From Hyphomicrobiales bacterium (GTDB lineage: Bacteria > Pseudomonadota > Alphaproteobacteria > Rhizobiales > Rhizobiaceae), in the NCBI GenBank assembly GCA_002709005.1, contig PAPH01000071.1:1-59360 (forward strand): DNA of 59,360 nt, read 5' to 3'. The notes under the pieces are model-generated. The model worked only from the letters and a program-made list of their open reading frames with translations. It was not told the origin of the DNA and did no database searches. The position numbers and the translations under genes are program-made. Shown here piece after piece: positions 15,705 through 23,813 of this stretch. Position 1 is the stretch's first letter; every line of letters begins with the position of its first letter.

Positions 15705-16718
15705 GTGATCGATCACGGCGGAGCGCTTCTCGACGCCATGGCGGCCCATGGGGGGACTGCGGAGGACTGGCTCGATCTGTCGACCGGGATCAGTCCGGTG
15801 AGCTTTCCGCTGCCGGAATTTTCAGCGGACAGTTGGCGGCGCTTGCCTGACCCTTCACACGCGCGGCACGTGGCGGACCTGGCCCGGTCCCACTACGGCG
15901 CTGCGGTCATGCCGGTGATAACGTCCGGCAGCCAGGCCGCGATCCAGCATCTGCCGATGCTCGCACGGTTGCTCGAGCGTGGCGCGCGGGAGGTGGCCAT
16001 CCTCTCGCCGACCTATGGCGAGTACGAGGCGGCATTCGGGCGGGCGGGGTTTGCGGTCCGCACCGTTTCCTCGCTCGCCGAGGCGCGGGACGCGGATGCG
16101 GTGGTGCTCGCCAATCCGAACAATCCCGACGGGCGGATGTTTGCGCCGGACGAACTGGCGGTATTTGCGTCCGCGCGCGGCAACCGGCTGACCGTAGTCG
16201 ACGAGGCTTTCGCCGATTGCCATCCCGAAATCAGCGCGGCGGATCGGGCGGGGGCTATCCCCGGCCTTCTGGTGCTTCGTTCCTTCGGGAAGTTCTTCGG
16301 GCTCGCGGGCGTGCGTCTGGGCTTTGCCTTCGCTGCCGAGCCCCTTTCACGGGCGCTGTCCGAAGCGCTGGGGCCGTGGCCGGTCTCCGGGCCGGCGCTG
16401 GAGATCGCGGCATTCGCCTTCTCGTCGGATGATCGCCTGGCGCGGCAGCGGGCGGAGATCGAACGCTGTCACGCGATGACGGCCTGGGCAATCGCGGATG
16501 CCAGCTCGACCGTGCTCGGCCAGACCGCGCTGTTCTTCCTGCTCGATGCCGGTAACGGTGCCGCCATGCGTGACGCTCTTGCAAGGCACCGCATCCTTGC
16601 CCGCGCGTTCGATCACTCGCCGCGCCGGCTGCGCCTCGGTCTGGTGGCGAGTGGAGAGGAAGCGGAGCGTCTGGCCGGCGCTCTCAAGGCAATCAGGGCG
16701 GCGGTAGTCCGGTCATGA
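15705..16718 (+). CDS. cobC: PLP-dependent aminotransferase-fold protein CobC
   Basis: A 337-residue fold-type I PLP enzyme of the CobC/CobD decarboxylase family, needed to supply or attach the aminopropanol arm of cobalamin. The cofactor lysine is in LRSFGKFFGLAGVRLGF; VVLANPNNPDGR and VVDEAFADCHPE are the neighbouring PLP-pocket motifs. I chose the GTG at 15705 because GAGGAGG stands at 15693-15699 with a good spacer and VIDHGGALLDAM is the normal family N-terminus; a frame open from 15606 lies within cobB. The stop overlaps the cobD start in ATGA. Confidence 0.93.
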   Translation: MIDHGGALLDAMAAHGGTAEDWLDLSTGISPVSFPLPEFSADSWRRLPDPSHARHVADLARSHYGAAVMPVITSGSQAAIQHLPMLARLLERGAREVAILSPTYGEYEAAFGRAGFAVRTVSSLAEARDADAVVLANPNNPDGRMFAPDELAVFASARGNRLTVVDEAFADCHPEISAADRAGAIPGLLVLRSFGKFFGLAGVRLGFAFAAEPLSRALSEALGPWPVSGPALEIAAFAFSSDDRLARQRAEIERCHAMTAWAIADASSTVLGQTALFFLLDAGNGAAMRDALARHRILARAFDHSPRRLRLGLVASGEEAERLAGALKAIRAAVVRS

Positions 16719-17695
16719 GCCGCCTTGCGGTGCTTTTCCTTGGCCTGCTGATCGATCGTCTGGTCGGCGATCCGGACTGGCTCTGGTGCCGGTTCTCCCA
16801 CCCGGTCGTGCTCTTCGGCGCGATGATCGGCTTGGCCGACCGGCAGTTGAACGACCCGGTCGAGGGTTCCACTGTCCGCAAACGGCGCGGCATCGTCGCG
16901 CTCGCGGCCATGGTTGCGGTGGTGGTGGCGGCGGGATGGCTGCTTTCCGATCTTTTCGGCCTGATGGGCTGGGTAGGCGCTCTGATCGAGGGACTTCTGG
17001 TCTCGGTCTTTCTTGCCCAGAAGAGCCTGTTCGACCATGTGGGCGCAGTCGCCGACGGATTGCGGCAAGGCGGACTTGCAGGCGGGCGGAAGGCGGTCTC
17101 GCTCATCGTCGGTCGCGACCCCGAGACCCTCGACCGGCCCGGGATCTGCCGGGCGGCGATCGAAAGCCTCGCCGAGAATTTTTCCGACGGGGTGATGGCG
17201 CCGGCGTTGTGGTATCTCATCGGCGGGTTGCCGGGGCTGCTGGCCTATAAACTGGTCAACACCGCCGATTCGATGATCGGTCACCTCAACGCCAGGTATC
17301 GCGATTTCGGATGGGCGGCGGCCAGGCTCGACGACGTGATGAACTGGCCGGCGGCGCGATTGTCGGCAGCGCTCTTCGCTCTCGCGGCCTGGTGGACAGG
17401 CGGACGGGCCGCGGCTCGCATCGCCATCGGCGTCGCGCTCCGCGATGCGGAACTCCACCGGTCCCCCAATGCGGGATGGCCGGAGGCCGCCGTCGCGGGC
17501 GCCCTCGGTCTCGCGCTCGGCGGTCCCCGGACCTATGGCGAACTGGTTGTGAAGGCACCTTGCCTCAATGGTGGGGGCTCTCCAAATGCAACGGTCGATA
17601 CCGTCGAAAATGCCGTCCAACTCGGGGGCAAAGCGGCGGACTTGCTTGCAGTCACTGTCTTTCTGGCACTTCTGGTTTCAGTTTTTCTCTTTTGA
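16715..17695 (+). CDS. cobD: Adenosylcobinamide-phosphate synthase (membrane protein)
   Basis: A 326-residue inner-membrane protein of the CobD/CbiB family, which joins adenosylcobyric acid to aminopropanol or its phosphate. Family segments are LIDRLVGDPDWLWCRFSHPVV, AIESLAENFSDGVMAPALWY and ADSMIGHLNARYRDFGWAAARLDD (first 20: ADSMIGHLNARYRDFGWAAA). Several hydrophobic helices are evident, including VALAAMVAVVVAAGWLL. It ends the cobA-cobB-cobC-cobD operon, with an ATGA overlap at its start. The naming follows Pseudomonas/Rhizobium usage, in which cobD is the equivalent of cbiB. Confidence 0.94.
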   Translation: MSRLAVLFLGLLIDRLVGDPDWLWCRFSHPVVLFGAMIGLADRQLNDPVEGSTVRKRRGIVALAAMVAVVVAAGWLLSDLFGLMGWVGALIEGLLVSVFLAQKSLFDHVGAVADGLRQGGLAGGRKAVSLIVGRDPETLDRPGICRAAIESLAENFSDGVMAPALWYLIGGLPGLLAYKLVNTADSMIGHLNARYRDFGWAAARLDDVMNWPAARLSAALFALAAWWTGGRAAARIAIGVALRDAELHRSPNAGWPEAAVAGALGLALGGPRTYGELVVKAPCLNGGGSPNATVDTVENAVQLGGKAADLLAVTVFLALLVSVFLF

Positions 17696-17817
17696 AAACA
17701 ATAAACTAGGATTTTAACTCACGTTTATCCCGTTGTTTTAACTTTATTTGATCTGCGCGCGAATATACTGTTTTTCCACAGGGGCAATTTTTGCGTGCAT
17801 CTATCAGGGAGAGCGGG

Positions 17818-18246
17818 ATGAAGAAAATCCTTCTTGCAGGGGCAATTGCAGCCGGAATGCTGATGTCCGTGGCATCGGCACATGCGGCCCGGATCGTGGC
17901 CAAGGTCGACATATCCTCACAGACGATGACCGTGTCGCAGAACGGGGTGGTGAAATACCGCTGGAAGGTTTCCACGGGCCGAAAGGGCTACGGAACGCCG
18001 ACCGGAAGCTATTCGCCGAAATGGCTGTCCAAGCATCATCGCTCGCGCAAATACAACAATGCGCCCATGCCCTACGCGGTCTTCTTCCGCGGCGGCTATG
18101 CGGTTCACGGCACCAATCAGGTCAGCCGTCTCGGCCGTCCGGCCTCGCATGGCTGCATCCGTCTGGAAACGGCGAACGCCGCCAAGTTCTTCTCGATGGT
18201 GGAGCGCAACGGCCACTCCAACATCCGCATCGTCATCAATCACTAG
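17818..18246 (+). CDS. Secreted L,D-transpeptidase (YkuD domain), short form
   Basis: A 142-residue periplasmic protein: signal peptide (KKILLAGAIAAGMLMSVASA) and one YkuD domain. The catalytic motif is intact, HGTNQVSRLGRPASHGCIRL, with the nucleophilic cysteine in SHGCIR. Such enzymes form 3-3 peptidoglycan cross-links or tether outer-membrane proteins to peptidoglycan. The ATG at 17818 follows GGGAGAGCGGG. The 120-bp upstream gap is AT-rich and probably holds the promoter. A perfect hairpin 90 bp downstream separates it from the converging lipid A cluster. It is a minimal form, much shorter than the second L,D-transpeptidase at 35295. Confidence 0.9.
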   Translation: MKKILLAGAIAAGMLMSVASAHAARIVAKVDISSQTMTVSQNGVVKYRWKVSTGRKGYGTPTGSYSPKWLSKHHRSRKYNNAPMPYAVFFRGGYAVHGTNQVSRLGRPASHGCIRLETANAAKFFSMVERNGHSNIRIVINH

Positions 18247-18337
18247 GGCGTGCTTTGATTGTGGGGCATCTTTTCTGCATCAGGCGATTTCGCCTGAACA
18301 CAGGATGCGCAATGACGTTTCACTGATCCGATAAGGG

Positions 18338-18361
18338 AAAGGGCGCCATCAGGCGCCCTTT
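18338..18361. terminator. Bidirectional hairpin terminator between the L,D-transpeptidase and lpxXL
   Basis: A perfect 10-bp stem (AAAGGGCGCC / GGCGCCCTTT) with an ATCA tetraloop. It is flanked by A-rich sequence on one side and T-rich on the other, so it can act on both strands. It lies between two converging genes and reaches to within two bases of the lpxXL stop at 18363. Confidence 0.85.
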
Positions 18362-18362
18362 G

Positions 18363-19322
18363 TCATTTCCGCTTGCCGATCGTGTGCTTGATCCCCCAGC
18401 GGTCGTGGAACCACTGCCACTGGCCGGGATATTCCCGCACCCACTTCTCGATCTTGTCGTTGAGGATCTGGGAGGTCGCCGGGACATCGACGCGACCGTC
18501 GGCGGCGCGTGGAATTTCGATTGCCGGCTCGATCACCAGCCGGAAGCGGCCGCCCGGCAGACGGATGCAGCGAGCGGGATAGACATCGCAATCGAACTGC
18601 CGCGCGAGTTTTCCCAGAAGCGGGTTGGTCACGACCTCTTTGCCGAAGAAAGTGCCCTTCGCGCCGCGGCGGAAACGCTGGTCGACCAGCATGCCGACGC
18701 CGCCATTACTCTCGAGCCTGCGGGCGAGGGCAATTGCGGCTCCGGCGCGGGAGGGCACGAGGTGCCCCATCCGCGTGCGGCGGGCTGAAAGGACCTGACG
18801 GGCGATATAGGGGTTGTTGGGCGGGCGGAAGAGCGCGGTCACTTCCAGGCCGTAGGCGGCGGCGCCAATCGGCAAAAGCTCGAAATTGCCGGTGTGACCG
18901 GTGAAGACAATGAAGGGCTTCTTTTCCTCGATCAGCTTGGCGAAGATTTCTGCCCCATCGACCTCGACCCGGCCGGCTGCCGGATTTTCCAGGTTCAGGT
19001 CGAAAATCTGATCGAGAAAAACGTATTCGACGCCGAGTCGGGCCATGTTGCCCCACATGTCGCGGGCGATCGCCTCGCGTTGCTCGGCCGACTTTTCGGG
19101 AAAGGCTATTTCGAGATTGGCGAGCGCCAGTTTGTGGCGCGACGTCAGGGGGCCGATCCTGCGCGCGAGCCGATCGACAGTCTCGATCGCCGCGTTCGCA
19201 GGAAGGAGCGAGGCCAGCTTCAAAAGGCCGATGACCGTCATTCCCACGAGCCAATGCCGGACCTTGCGTGTGATCACGAAGGTCTTGACGATGAGCGGGT
19301 GGGGAAGCGGCTTCTTGCTCAT
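18363..19322 (-). CDS. lpxXL: Lipid A very-long-chain acyltransferase, LpxL family (LpxXL)
   Basis: A 319-residue inner-membrane acyltransferase of the LpxL/HtrB family. The catalytic HxxxxE motif is HTGNFE near residue 140; FRPPNNPYI and MLVDQRF follow as substrate-site segments, and the N-terminus holds a membrane anchor. As the last gene of an acpXL cluster it should transfer the 27-hydroxyoctacosanoyl (or related C28) chain from AcpXL to lipid A. The ATG at 19322 is my choice; a TTG at 19334 overlapping the upstream stop is possible. A strong hairpin terminator lies directly after the gene. Confidence 0.9.
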   Translation of the reverse strand: MSKKPLPHPLIVKTFVITRKVRHWLVGMTVIGLLKLASLLPANAAIETVDRLARRIGPLTSRHKLALANLEIAFPEKSAEQREAIARDMWGNMARLGVEYVFLDQIFDLNLENPAAGRVEVDGAEIFAKLIEEKKPFIVFTGHTGNFELLPIGAAAYGLEVTALFRPPNNPYIARQVLSARRTRMGHLVPSRAGAAIALARRLESNGGVGMLVDQRFRRGAKGTFFGKEVVTNPLLGKLARQFDCDVYPARCIRLPGGRFRLVIEPAIEIPRAADGRVDVPATSQILNDKIEKWVREYPGQWQWFHDRWGIKHTIGKRK

Positions 19323-19330
19323 GCGGAGGA

Positions 19331-20359
19331 TCAATCCAGTCGCAGGATGATCTTGCCGAAGACGTCGCGGGTTTCCATCCGGGCGAGAGCCTTGTCGATG
19401 GTCTTGAAATCAACCTCGGTGTCGATGACCGGATGAACGAGGCCGGCGGCCATCTTCTGCATGGCGTTGGCCATGTTCTCCATCCGGCAGCCGAAGGAGC
19501 CGATAAGGCGGAGCTGCTGCTGGAAGAGCATCATCAAATTGACGTCGGTCGACACACCCGAGGTCGATCCGCAGGTCACCAGCCGGCCGCCACGCTTGAG
19601 CGAAAACATGGAGCCCGCCCAGGTGTCCTTGCCGACATGCTCGAAGACGACATCGACGCCGCGCTTTTTCGTCAGCTTGCGCAGCACGCCCTCGAAGCGG
19701 TCTTCCCGGTAATTGATAACGTGATCCGCGCCCAGCGCCTTGGCCGGTTCGATCTTCTCGTTCGAGCCGACGGTGGTGTAGACCGTGCAGCCCATCTTCT
19801 TTGCGAGCTGGATGGCCGCCGAGCCGATGCCCGAACCGCCGGCATGGACGAGAATGTGCTCGCCGGGCTCGAGCCTGGCGTTGTCGAAGAGCATGTGCTC
19901 GACCGTGCCGAAGGTAACGGGGGCCAGCGCCGCGGCAACGACGTCGACGCCGGGAGGGGCGGGGACGAGCAGCCGGGCGGGAAGGTTCACACGCTCGCAG
20001 GCGAAGCCGTCGAGATGGAAGCCGTGAACCCCCGAGACATGTTCGCAGAGATTGTCTCGGCCCTCGCGGCAGGGACGGCAAAGCCCGCAGGTGCGCGCTC
20101 CGTAGATCGAGACGATCTGGCCGGGCTGGAGGTTCGACACGCCGGGGCCCACGGTCTCCACGACGCCGGCTGCTTCCGCGCCGATGGTAAGCGGCAGCTT
20201 GCGCTTGGCGAAGGCCATCCCGCGCCAGCCCCAGACATCGATATGGTTGAGTGCGACCGCGCCGATCTTGACTGTGACTTCGCCGAGGCCTGGCGCTTCG
20301 GGATCGGCCACCTCGACCAGTTCGAGCTTGCGGTCCTCGATGAGTTGAAGTGCCTGCAT
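19331..20359 (-). CDS. Zinc-type alcohol dehydrogenase/reductase of the VLCFA cluster
   Basis: A 342-residue medium-chain dehydrogenase/reductase. It has a GroES-like N-terminal domain with the structural zinc cysteines in GARTCGLCRPCREGRDNLCE and a Rossmann domain with HAGGSGIGSAAIQLAKKMG. In rhizobial acpXL clusters a gene of this family always stands between fabF1XL and lpxXL and is needed for normal C28 acyl chain formation, probably as an enoyl or keto reductase. Its stop is 9 bp before the lpxXL ATG and its ATG lies 61 bp after fabF1. The exact substrate is inferred from context. Confidence 0.88.
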   Translation of the reverse strand: MQALQLIEDRKLELVEVADPEAPGLGEVTVKIGAVALNHIDVWGWRGMAFAKRKLPLTIGAEAAGVVETVGPGVSNLQPGQIVSIYGARTCGLCRPCREGRDNLCEHVSGVHGFHLDGFACERVNLPARLLVPAPPGVDVVAAALAPVTFGTVEHMLFDNARLEPGEHILVHAGGSGIGSAAIQLAKKMGCTVYTTVGSNEKIEPAKALGADHVINYREDRFEGVLRKLTKKRGVDVVFEHVGKDTWAGSMFSLKRGGRLVTCGSTSGVSTDVNLMMLFQQQLRLIGSFGCRMENMANAMQKMAAGLVHPVIDTEVDFKTIDKALARMETRDVFGKIILRLD

Positions 20360-20420
20360 GTCAGCTCCCCCGCCGTTCGAGCGGCGGATTCTTCGAATTC
20401 AAAAACGTCTGGTGGACCGA

Positions 20421-21704
20421 TTAAGCGGGTTCAGCCGTCATGACAAGGCAGGCGTTCTGTCCGCCGAAGCCGAAGGAATTCGACAGGACCGAAGTGACCG
20501 CCTGATCGCGCTTGACGTTGGGGACCGCGTCGAGCTCGATCGCCGGGTCCGGATTGTCATGGTTGATCGTCGGCGGCAGGGTGCCGGTGGTGATCGTCAT
20601 CAGCGAGAACACGGCTTCGATGGCACCCGCCGCCGTCAGCGTATGGCCGATCATCGACTTGTTCGACGAGACGGGAATCGATTTGAGATGGTCGCCGAAC
20701 ACGCCCGACATGGCGAGATATTCCATCTTGTCGTTTTCGGGCGTCGATGTGCCGTGGGCGTTGATGTAGCCGATGCCGCTTTCATCGAGGCCGGCATCCT
20801 CCAGTGCGCCGCGAATGGTGGCGATCGCCGGGCCGCCATCGGGTGATGAGCGGGTGCGGTGGAAGGAATCGGCCTTTTCCTTGCAGCCGGCCAGGATGCC
20901 CAGAACCTTGGCGCCGCGCGCCAGCGCGCTTTCCAGCGATTCGAGCACGAGTGTCGCTGCACCCTCGGCGATGACGAAGCCGTCGCGGTCCTTGGTAAAA
21001 GGCTTTGACGCCTTTTCGGGAAACTCGTTCTGCCGCGACAAAGCCGAAAGAAGCGAAAACCGGATCAGGGCTTCAGCCGAGACCGAGCCATCTGTGGCAA
21101 CGGCGAGCGCCCGGTCGGTCCGGCCCTGGCGGATCGCCTCGACGCCGAGCTGGATCGCGGTGGCGCCGGATGCGCAGGCCGTCGACAGCGTCACCGGAAG
21201 GCCGCGAGTGCCGAAATCGTCTGCGAGACGCTCGGATATGGTTCCGAACAGCATCGATTCCTGCACGTAGGCGTCGGGCTTGTCGCGCAGCACCGAAAGG
21301 AACTGGGCATAGGCGTTGCCGTCGCGCGCGGATTCCGGCACGCGGTCGCCGAGATCGAAGCGCATCGACCATTCCGGTTCAACCGGCGGGGCGGCGAGGA
21401 AGAGTGGTCCGTCGAAATCGCCGGAAATGCCGGCCTGGGCCAGGGCTTCCGTGGCAGCCTTGCGGGCCATCGCGTGGGAGCGCTCGACCGAGTTGGCGAC
21501 GGGGATGTCCATGAAATCGACCGTGCCGCCGATGGTGGTCGAGAGATGCTCGGTCGGGAAGCGGGTGATGGAATGAATGCCCGACTGGCCGGCCGTCAGC
21601 GCCTTCCAGTTGTCTTCGATTCCCTCGCCGAGAGAGGTAAGAACGCCCATGCCGGTGACCGCGACGATGGGGCGGCCAAGGTGATCGGTGAATTTCGATG
21701 CCAT
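20421..21704 (-). CDS. fabF1XL: Beta-ketoacyl-ACP synthase of the VLCFA cluster (FabF1XL)
   Basis: A 427-residue KAS II-type condensing enzyme. The complete catalytic set is visible: C177 in LSTACASG, H317 in INAHGTST, and K349/H354 in NKSMIGHT. It should extend AcpXL-bound chains towards C28. The start at 21704 follows GAGGGAGG with a five-base spacer; a frame five codons longer overlaps fabF2. It is next to the catalytically incomplete FabF2 homologue, and the two could form a heterodimer in which this is the active partner. Confidence 0.92.
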   Translation of the reverse strand: MASKFTDHLGRPIVAVTGMGVLTSLGEGIEDNWKALTAGQSGIHSITRFPTEHLSTTIGGTVDFMDIPVANSVERSHAMARKAATEALAQAGISGDFDGPLFLAAPPVEPEWSMRFDLGDRVPESARDGNAYAQFLSVLRDKPDAYVQESMLFGTISERLADDFGTRGLPVTLSTACASGATAIQLGVEAIRQGRTDRALAVATDGSVSAEALIRFSLLSALSRQNEFPEKASKPFTKDRDGFVIAEGAATLVLESLESALARGAKVLGILAGCKEKADSFHRTRSSPDGGPAIATIRGALEDAGLDESGIGYINAHGTSTPENDKMEYLAMSGVFGDHLKSIPVSSNKSMIGHTLTAAGAIEAVFSLMTITTGTLPPTINHDNPDPAIELDAVPNVKRDQAVTSVLSNSFGFGGQNACLVMTAEPA

Positions 21705-21715
21705 GGATGCCTCCC

Positions 21716-22918
21716 TCAAGCGGCTCTGGTCAGGCGTGCCATGCCTTCGCCGCGCTGAAACCCGAGCGCGGTGACGAGTGCGGTTTTCGGCGCGGTCGGC
21801 ATGTCCGCTTCGCCTTCCGAAGAAAACCGTGCGGTCGGGACGTCAGCGGATACCGCGATGGCTCCGAGCGCCAGAGCCAGCGGGAACTGGGCTTCGATAA
21901 CATGACCGAAGGCAAGGGCCTGCCGTCGCAGTTGCGCTGTCGAGAAGTGATCGGCGAGCCAGTTTTCCTCGCGTGCGGCAATCACGGGTTCGCCGGCGGC
22001 GCCGGAGATGACGAGATCGACCGCGCCGGCTTCGGGTGCCACCATGCCGGCGAGCCTGCCGAGGCGGGTTTCGAGCTTGCCCGCGTCGCGCGAACCGCGG
22101 TCACCCTCGACGGCATCGAGCGTGGCGTAGATCGTCGCGCCGCGCGCTTCCGCGTGTTCGCGGGATTCGAGCACCGGAAACGCGCCGGCGCTTCCGAAGA
22201 CCACGCCGTCGGGCGTGACGGCGGAGGGATCTTCTGCCTCGCCCTGACGCTTGTCGGCGATGCCGACGGACTGGGTCATCAGCAGGATATCCGGGCGCTC
22301 GGCCGATAGCGCGCCGCCGACCAGGCAATGGGTCGACTGACCCGCCGCGATGCGGGCGCGGGCGGTCTCGAACGCCGAGACGCCGGAGCCCTCCTCGCCC
22401 ATGAAGGTGCGGGACGAACCGGTGACCTTGTGAACGATGGAGATATTGCCGGCAAGCAGATTGGAAAGCTGTGCGAGGAACAGCGTCGGGCGCAGTTCCG
22501 TCATCAGCTTCTCGTTGAGCATGACCTCGCGATCATTGGTCTTGCGCGATTCCTCGACGATCAGAGTGTCGACCGCGATGTCGCGCTCGCCACCGCCGGC
22601 GGCGACGATGAGATCCATGTTGGCGCATGCATCCTCGTCATTCTTCAATCCGGCGTCGTCGAGCGCCAGGCCGGCGGCAAAGACACCGAGGCGCTGCCAG
22701 TTTTCCATCTGGCGCTGGTCGCCGCGGCGCGGGATCTGTTCCGACCAGTCGATCTCGGGCAGGGGGTGGACGGCGTAATGCGCCTCCCAGTTGTTGTCGA
22801 CGGCCGGCTTCAGAGGCTCCTTGCCGCTGAGCAGCGCCTGATGGGCCGCGCGGCCGATGCCGAGCGAGGTGACGATACCGATGCCGGTAATGACGACATC
22901 CCTTGCGGATTTGCTCAT
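21716..22918 (-). CDS. fabF2XL: Degenerate ketosynthase-like partner of the VLCFA cluster (FabF2XL)
   Basis: A 400-residue thiolase-fold protein homologous to FabF. It keeps the N-terminal VVITGIGIVTSLGIG and a GH pair near the end (ALAFGHVIEAQF). At the active-site cysteine, alignment on the downstream SG...GG block places glutamate (E176 in MGEEGSGVSAF). The NAHGT histidine is replaced (LVISGAAGEP) and the KS lysine is lost. It therefore cannot condense acyl chains by the normal mechanism and resembles the chain-length-factor subunit of type II polyketide synthases. The ATG at 22918 overlaps the fabZ stop (ATGA). Cluster position identifies it as fabF2XL. Confidence 0.88.
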   Translation of the reverse strand: MSKSARDVVITGIGIVTSLGIGRAAHQALLSGKEPLKPAVDNNWEAHYAVHPLPEIDWSEQIPRRGDQRQMENWQRLGVFAAGLALDDAGLKNDEDACANMDLIVAAGGGERDIAVDTLIVEESRKTNDREVMLNEKLMTELRPTLFLAQLSNLLAGNISIVHKVTGSSRTFMGEEGSGVSAFETARARIAAGQSTHCLVGGALSAERPDILLMTQSVGIADKRQGEAEDPSAVTPDGVVFGSAGAFPVLESREHAEARGATIYATLDAVEGDRGSRDAGKLETRLGRLAGMVAPEAGAVDLVISGAAGEPVIAAREENWLADHFSTAQLRRQALAFGHVIEAQFPLALALGAIAVSADVPTARFSSEGEADMPTAPKTALVTALGFQRGEGMARLTRAA

Positions 22919-23406
22919 GACTGGCCTCCCGCTTCGCTGCCGCTCTCGGCGAGTGCCACGAGACCGGTCTCCGTCGCGCGTTTGCGGATCACGTCCGCCA
23001 GCGGCGTCTGGTCGAAGGGTATTGTACGGAATTTGAGCTGGCAATCGGCGAGCGTCTTGCCGGCCGAGGTGATCCTGCCCTTGGTGACGGCGAAGCCCGA
23101 GCCTTCGTGAACGAGTTCCGCCTCGACGACGAGTTCGGTTTCCGGCTTGACGAAATCGCGCATCTTCGCCTTGTCCACCGACATCAGGAACGGCATGACG
23201 GTGAAATCGCTGCGGCCGATGATCATGAAGCCGCCGGCCTGCGCCATGGTCTCGATCAGAAGCACGCCAGGAACGATGGGCATGCCGGGGAAATGCCCTT
23301 CAAAGACAGGGCTTTCCGCCGGCACCTTGCTATTGACCGTAAGACGTCCTTCGTGGCGGTCGAACGCCACGACGGTGTCAATCATCTGGAAATATTCAAG
23401 CAGCAT
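22915..23406 (-). CDS. fabZXL: 3-hydroxyacyl-ACP dehydratase of the VLCFA cluster (FabZ type)
   Basis: A 163-residue hot-dog-fold dehydratase. The catalytic histidine is in FEGHFPGMPIVPGVLLIE and the glutamate in IETMAQAGGF, the canonical FabZ pair. It should remove water from 3-hydroxyacyl-AcpXL during elongation. I start at the ATG at 23406 (MLLEYFQMIDTVV), 13 bp after the acpXL stop; the longer frame to 23586 runs through acpXL. The C-terminal tail beyond about residue 135 is longer than in housekeeping FabZ. Its stop overlaps the fabF2 start. Confidence 0.9.
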   Translation of the reverse strand: MLLEYFQMIDTVVAFDRHEGRLTVNSKVPAESPVFEGHFPGMPIVPGVLLIETMAQAGGFMIIGRSDFTVMPFLMSVDKAKMRDFVKPETELVVEAELVHEGSGFAVTKGRITSAGKTLADCQLKFRTIPFDQTPLADVIRKRATETGLVALAESGSEAGGQS

Positions 23407-23419
23407 CCGACGGCCGCGC

Positions 23420-23698
23420 TCAGGCCTTCGCCGCGCGGAGTTCGTCGATCTTGGTGCAGAGGTTGCCGAGAACGAAATACTCCTCGGTGGAGGCCTTTCC
23501 GTCGTTGACCTCCTGGGTCCACTTCTCGAGCGGAATCTTGATGCCGAATTCCTTGTCGATCGCAAACACGATGTCGAGGAAGTCAAGGCTGTCGATGCCG
23601 AGGTCGTCGATGGTGTGGCTCTCGGGCGTAATGGTGTCGCGGTCGATCTCGCTGGTTTCTGCGATGATGTCGGCGACCTTGTCGAATGTAGCGGTCAC
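23420..23698 (-). CDS. acpXL: Acyl carrier protein AcpXL
   Basis: A 92-residue acidic acyl carrier protein. The phosphopantetheine serine is S37 in [16 protein letters not shown]. Length, the [10 protein letters not shown] segment and the [10 protein letters not shown] tail match AcpXL, the special carrier for 27-hydroxyoctacosanoate in Rhizobium and Brucella. It is first in the reverse-strand cluster acpXL-fabZ-fabF2-fabF1-adh-lpxXL. The promoter should be in 23699-23813; on the reverse strand a TTGG...CTATAG arrangement there could serve, but I cannot fix it. Confidence 0.95.
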   Translation of the reverse strand: MTATFDKVADIIAETSEIDRDTITPESHTIDDLGIDSLDFLDIVFAIDKEFGIKIPLEKWTQEVNDGKASTEEYFVLGNLCTKIDELRAAKA

Positions 23699-23813
23699 GC
23701 GCTTTTCCCTCTTGGTCGTGCGAATTGCGGGAAGCTATAGAAAAAACCACACCAAAAGCCAATGGGGAGAATGCGCGGAGGTTTTCTTCTCCTCGCGCGC
23801 TTCTCCCGCTGCC

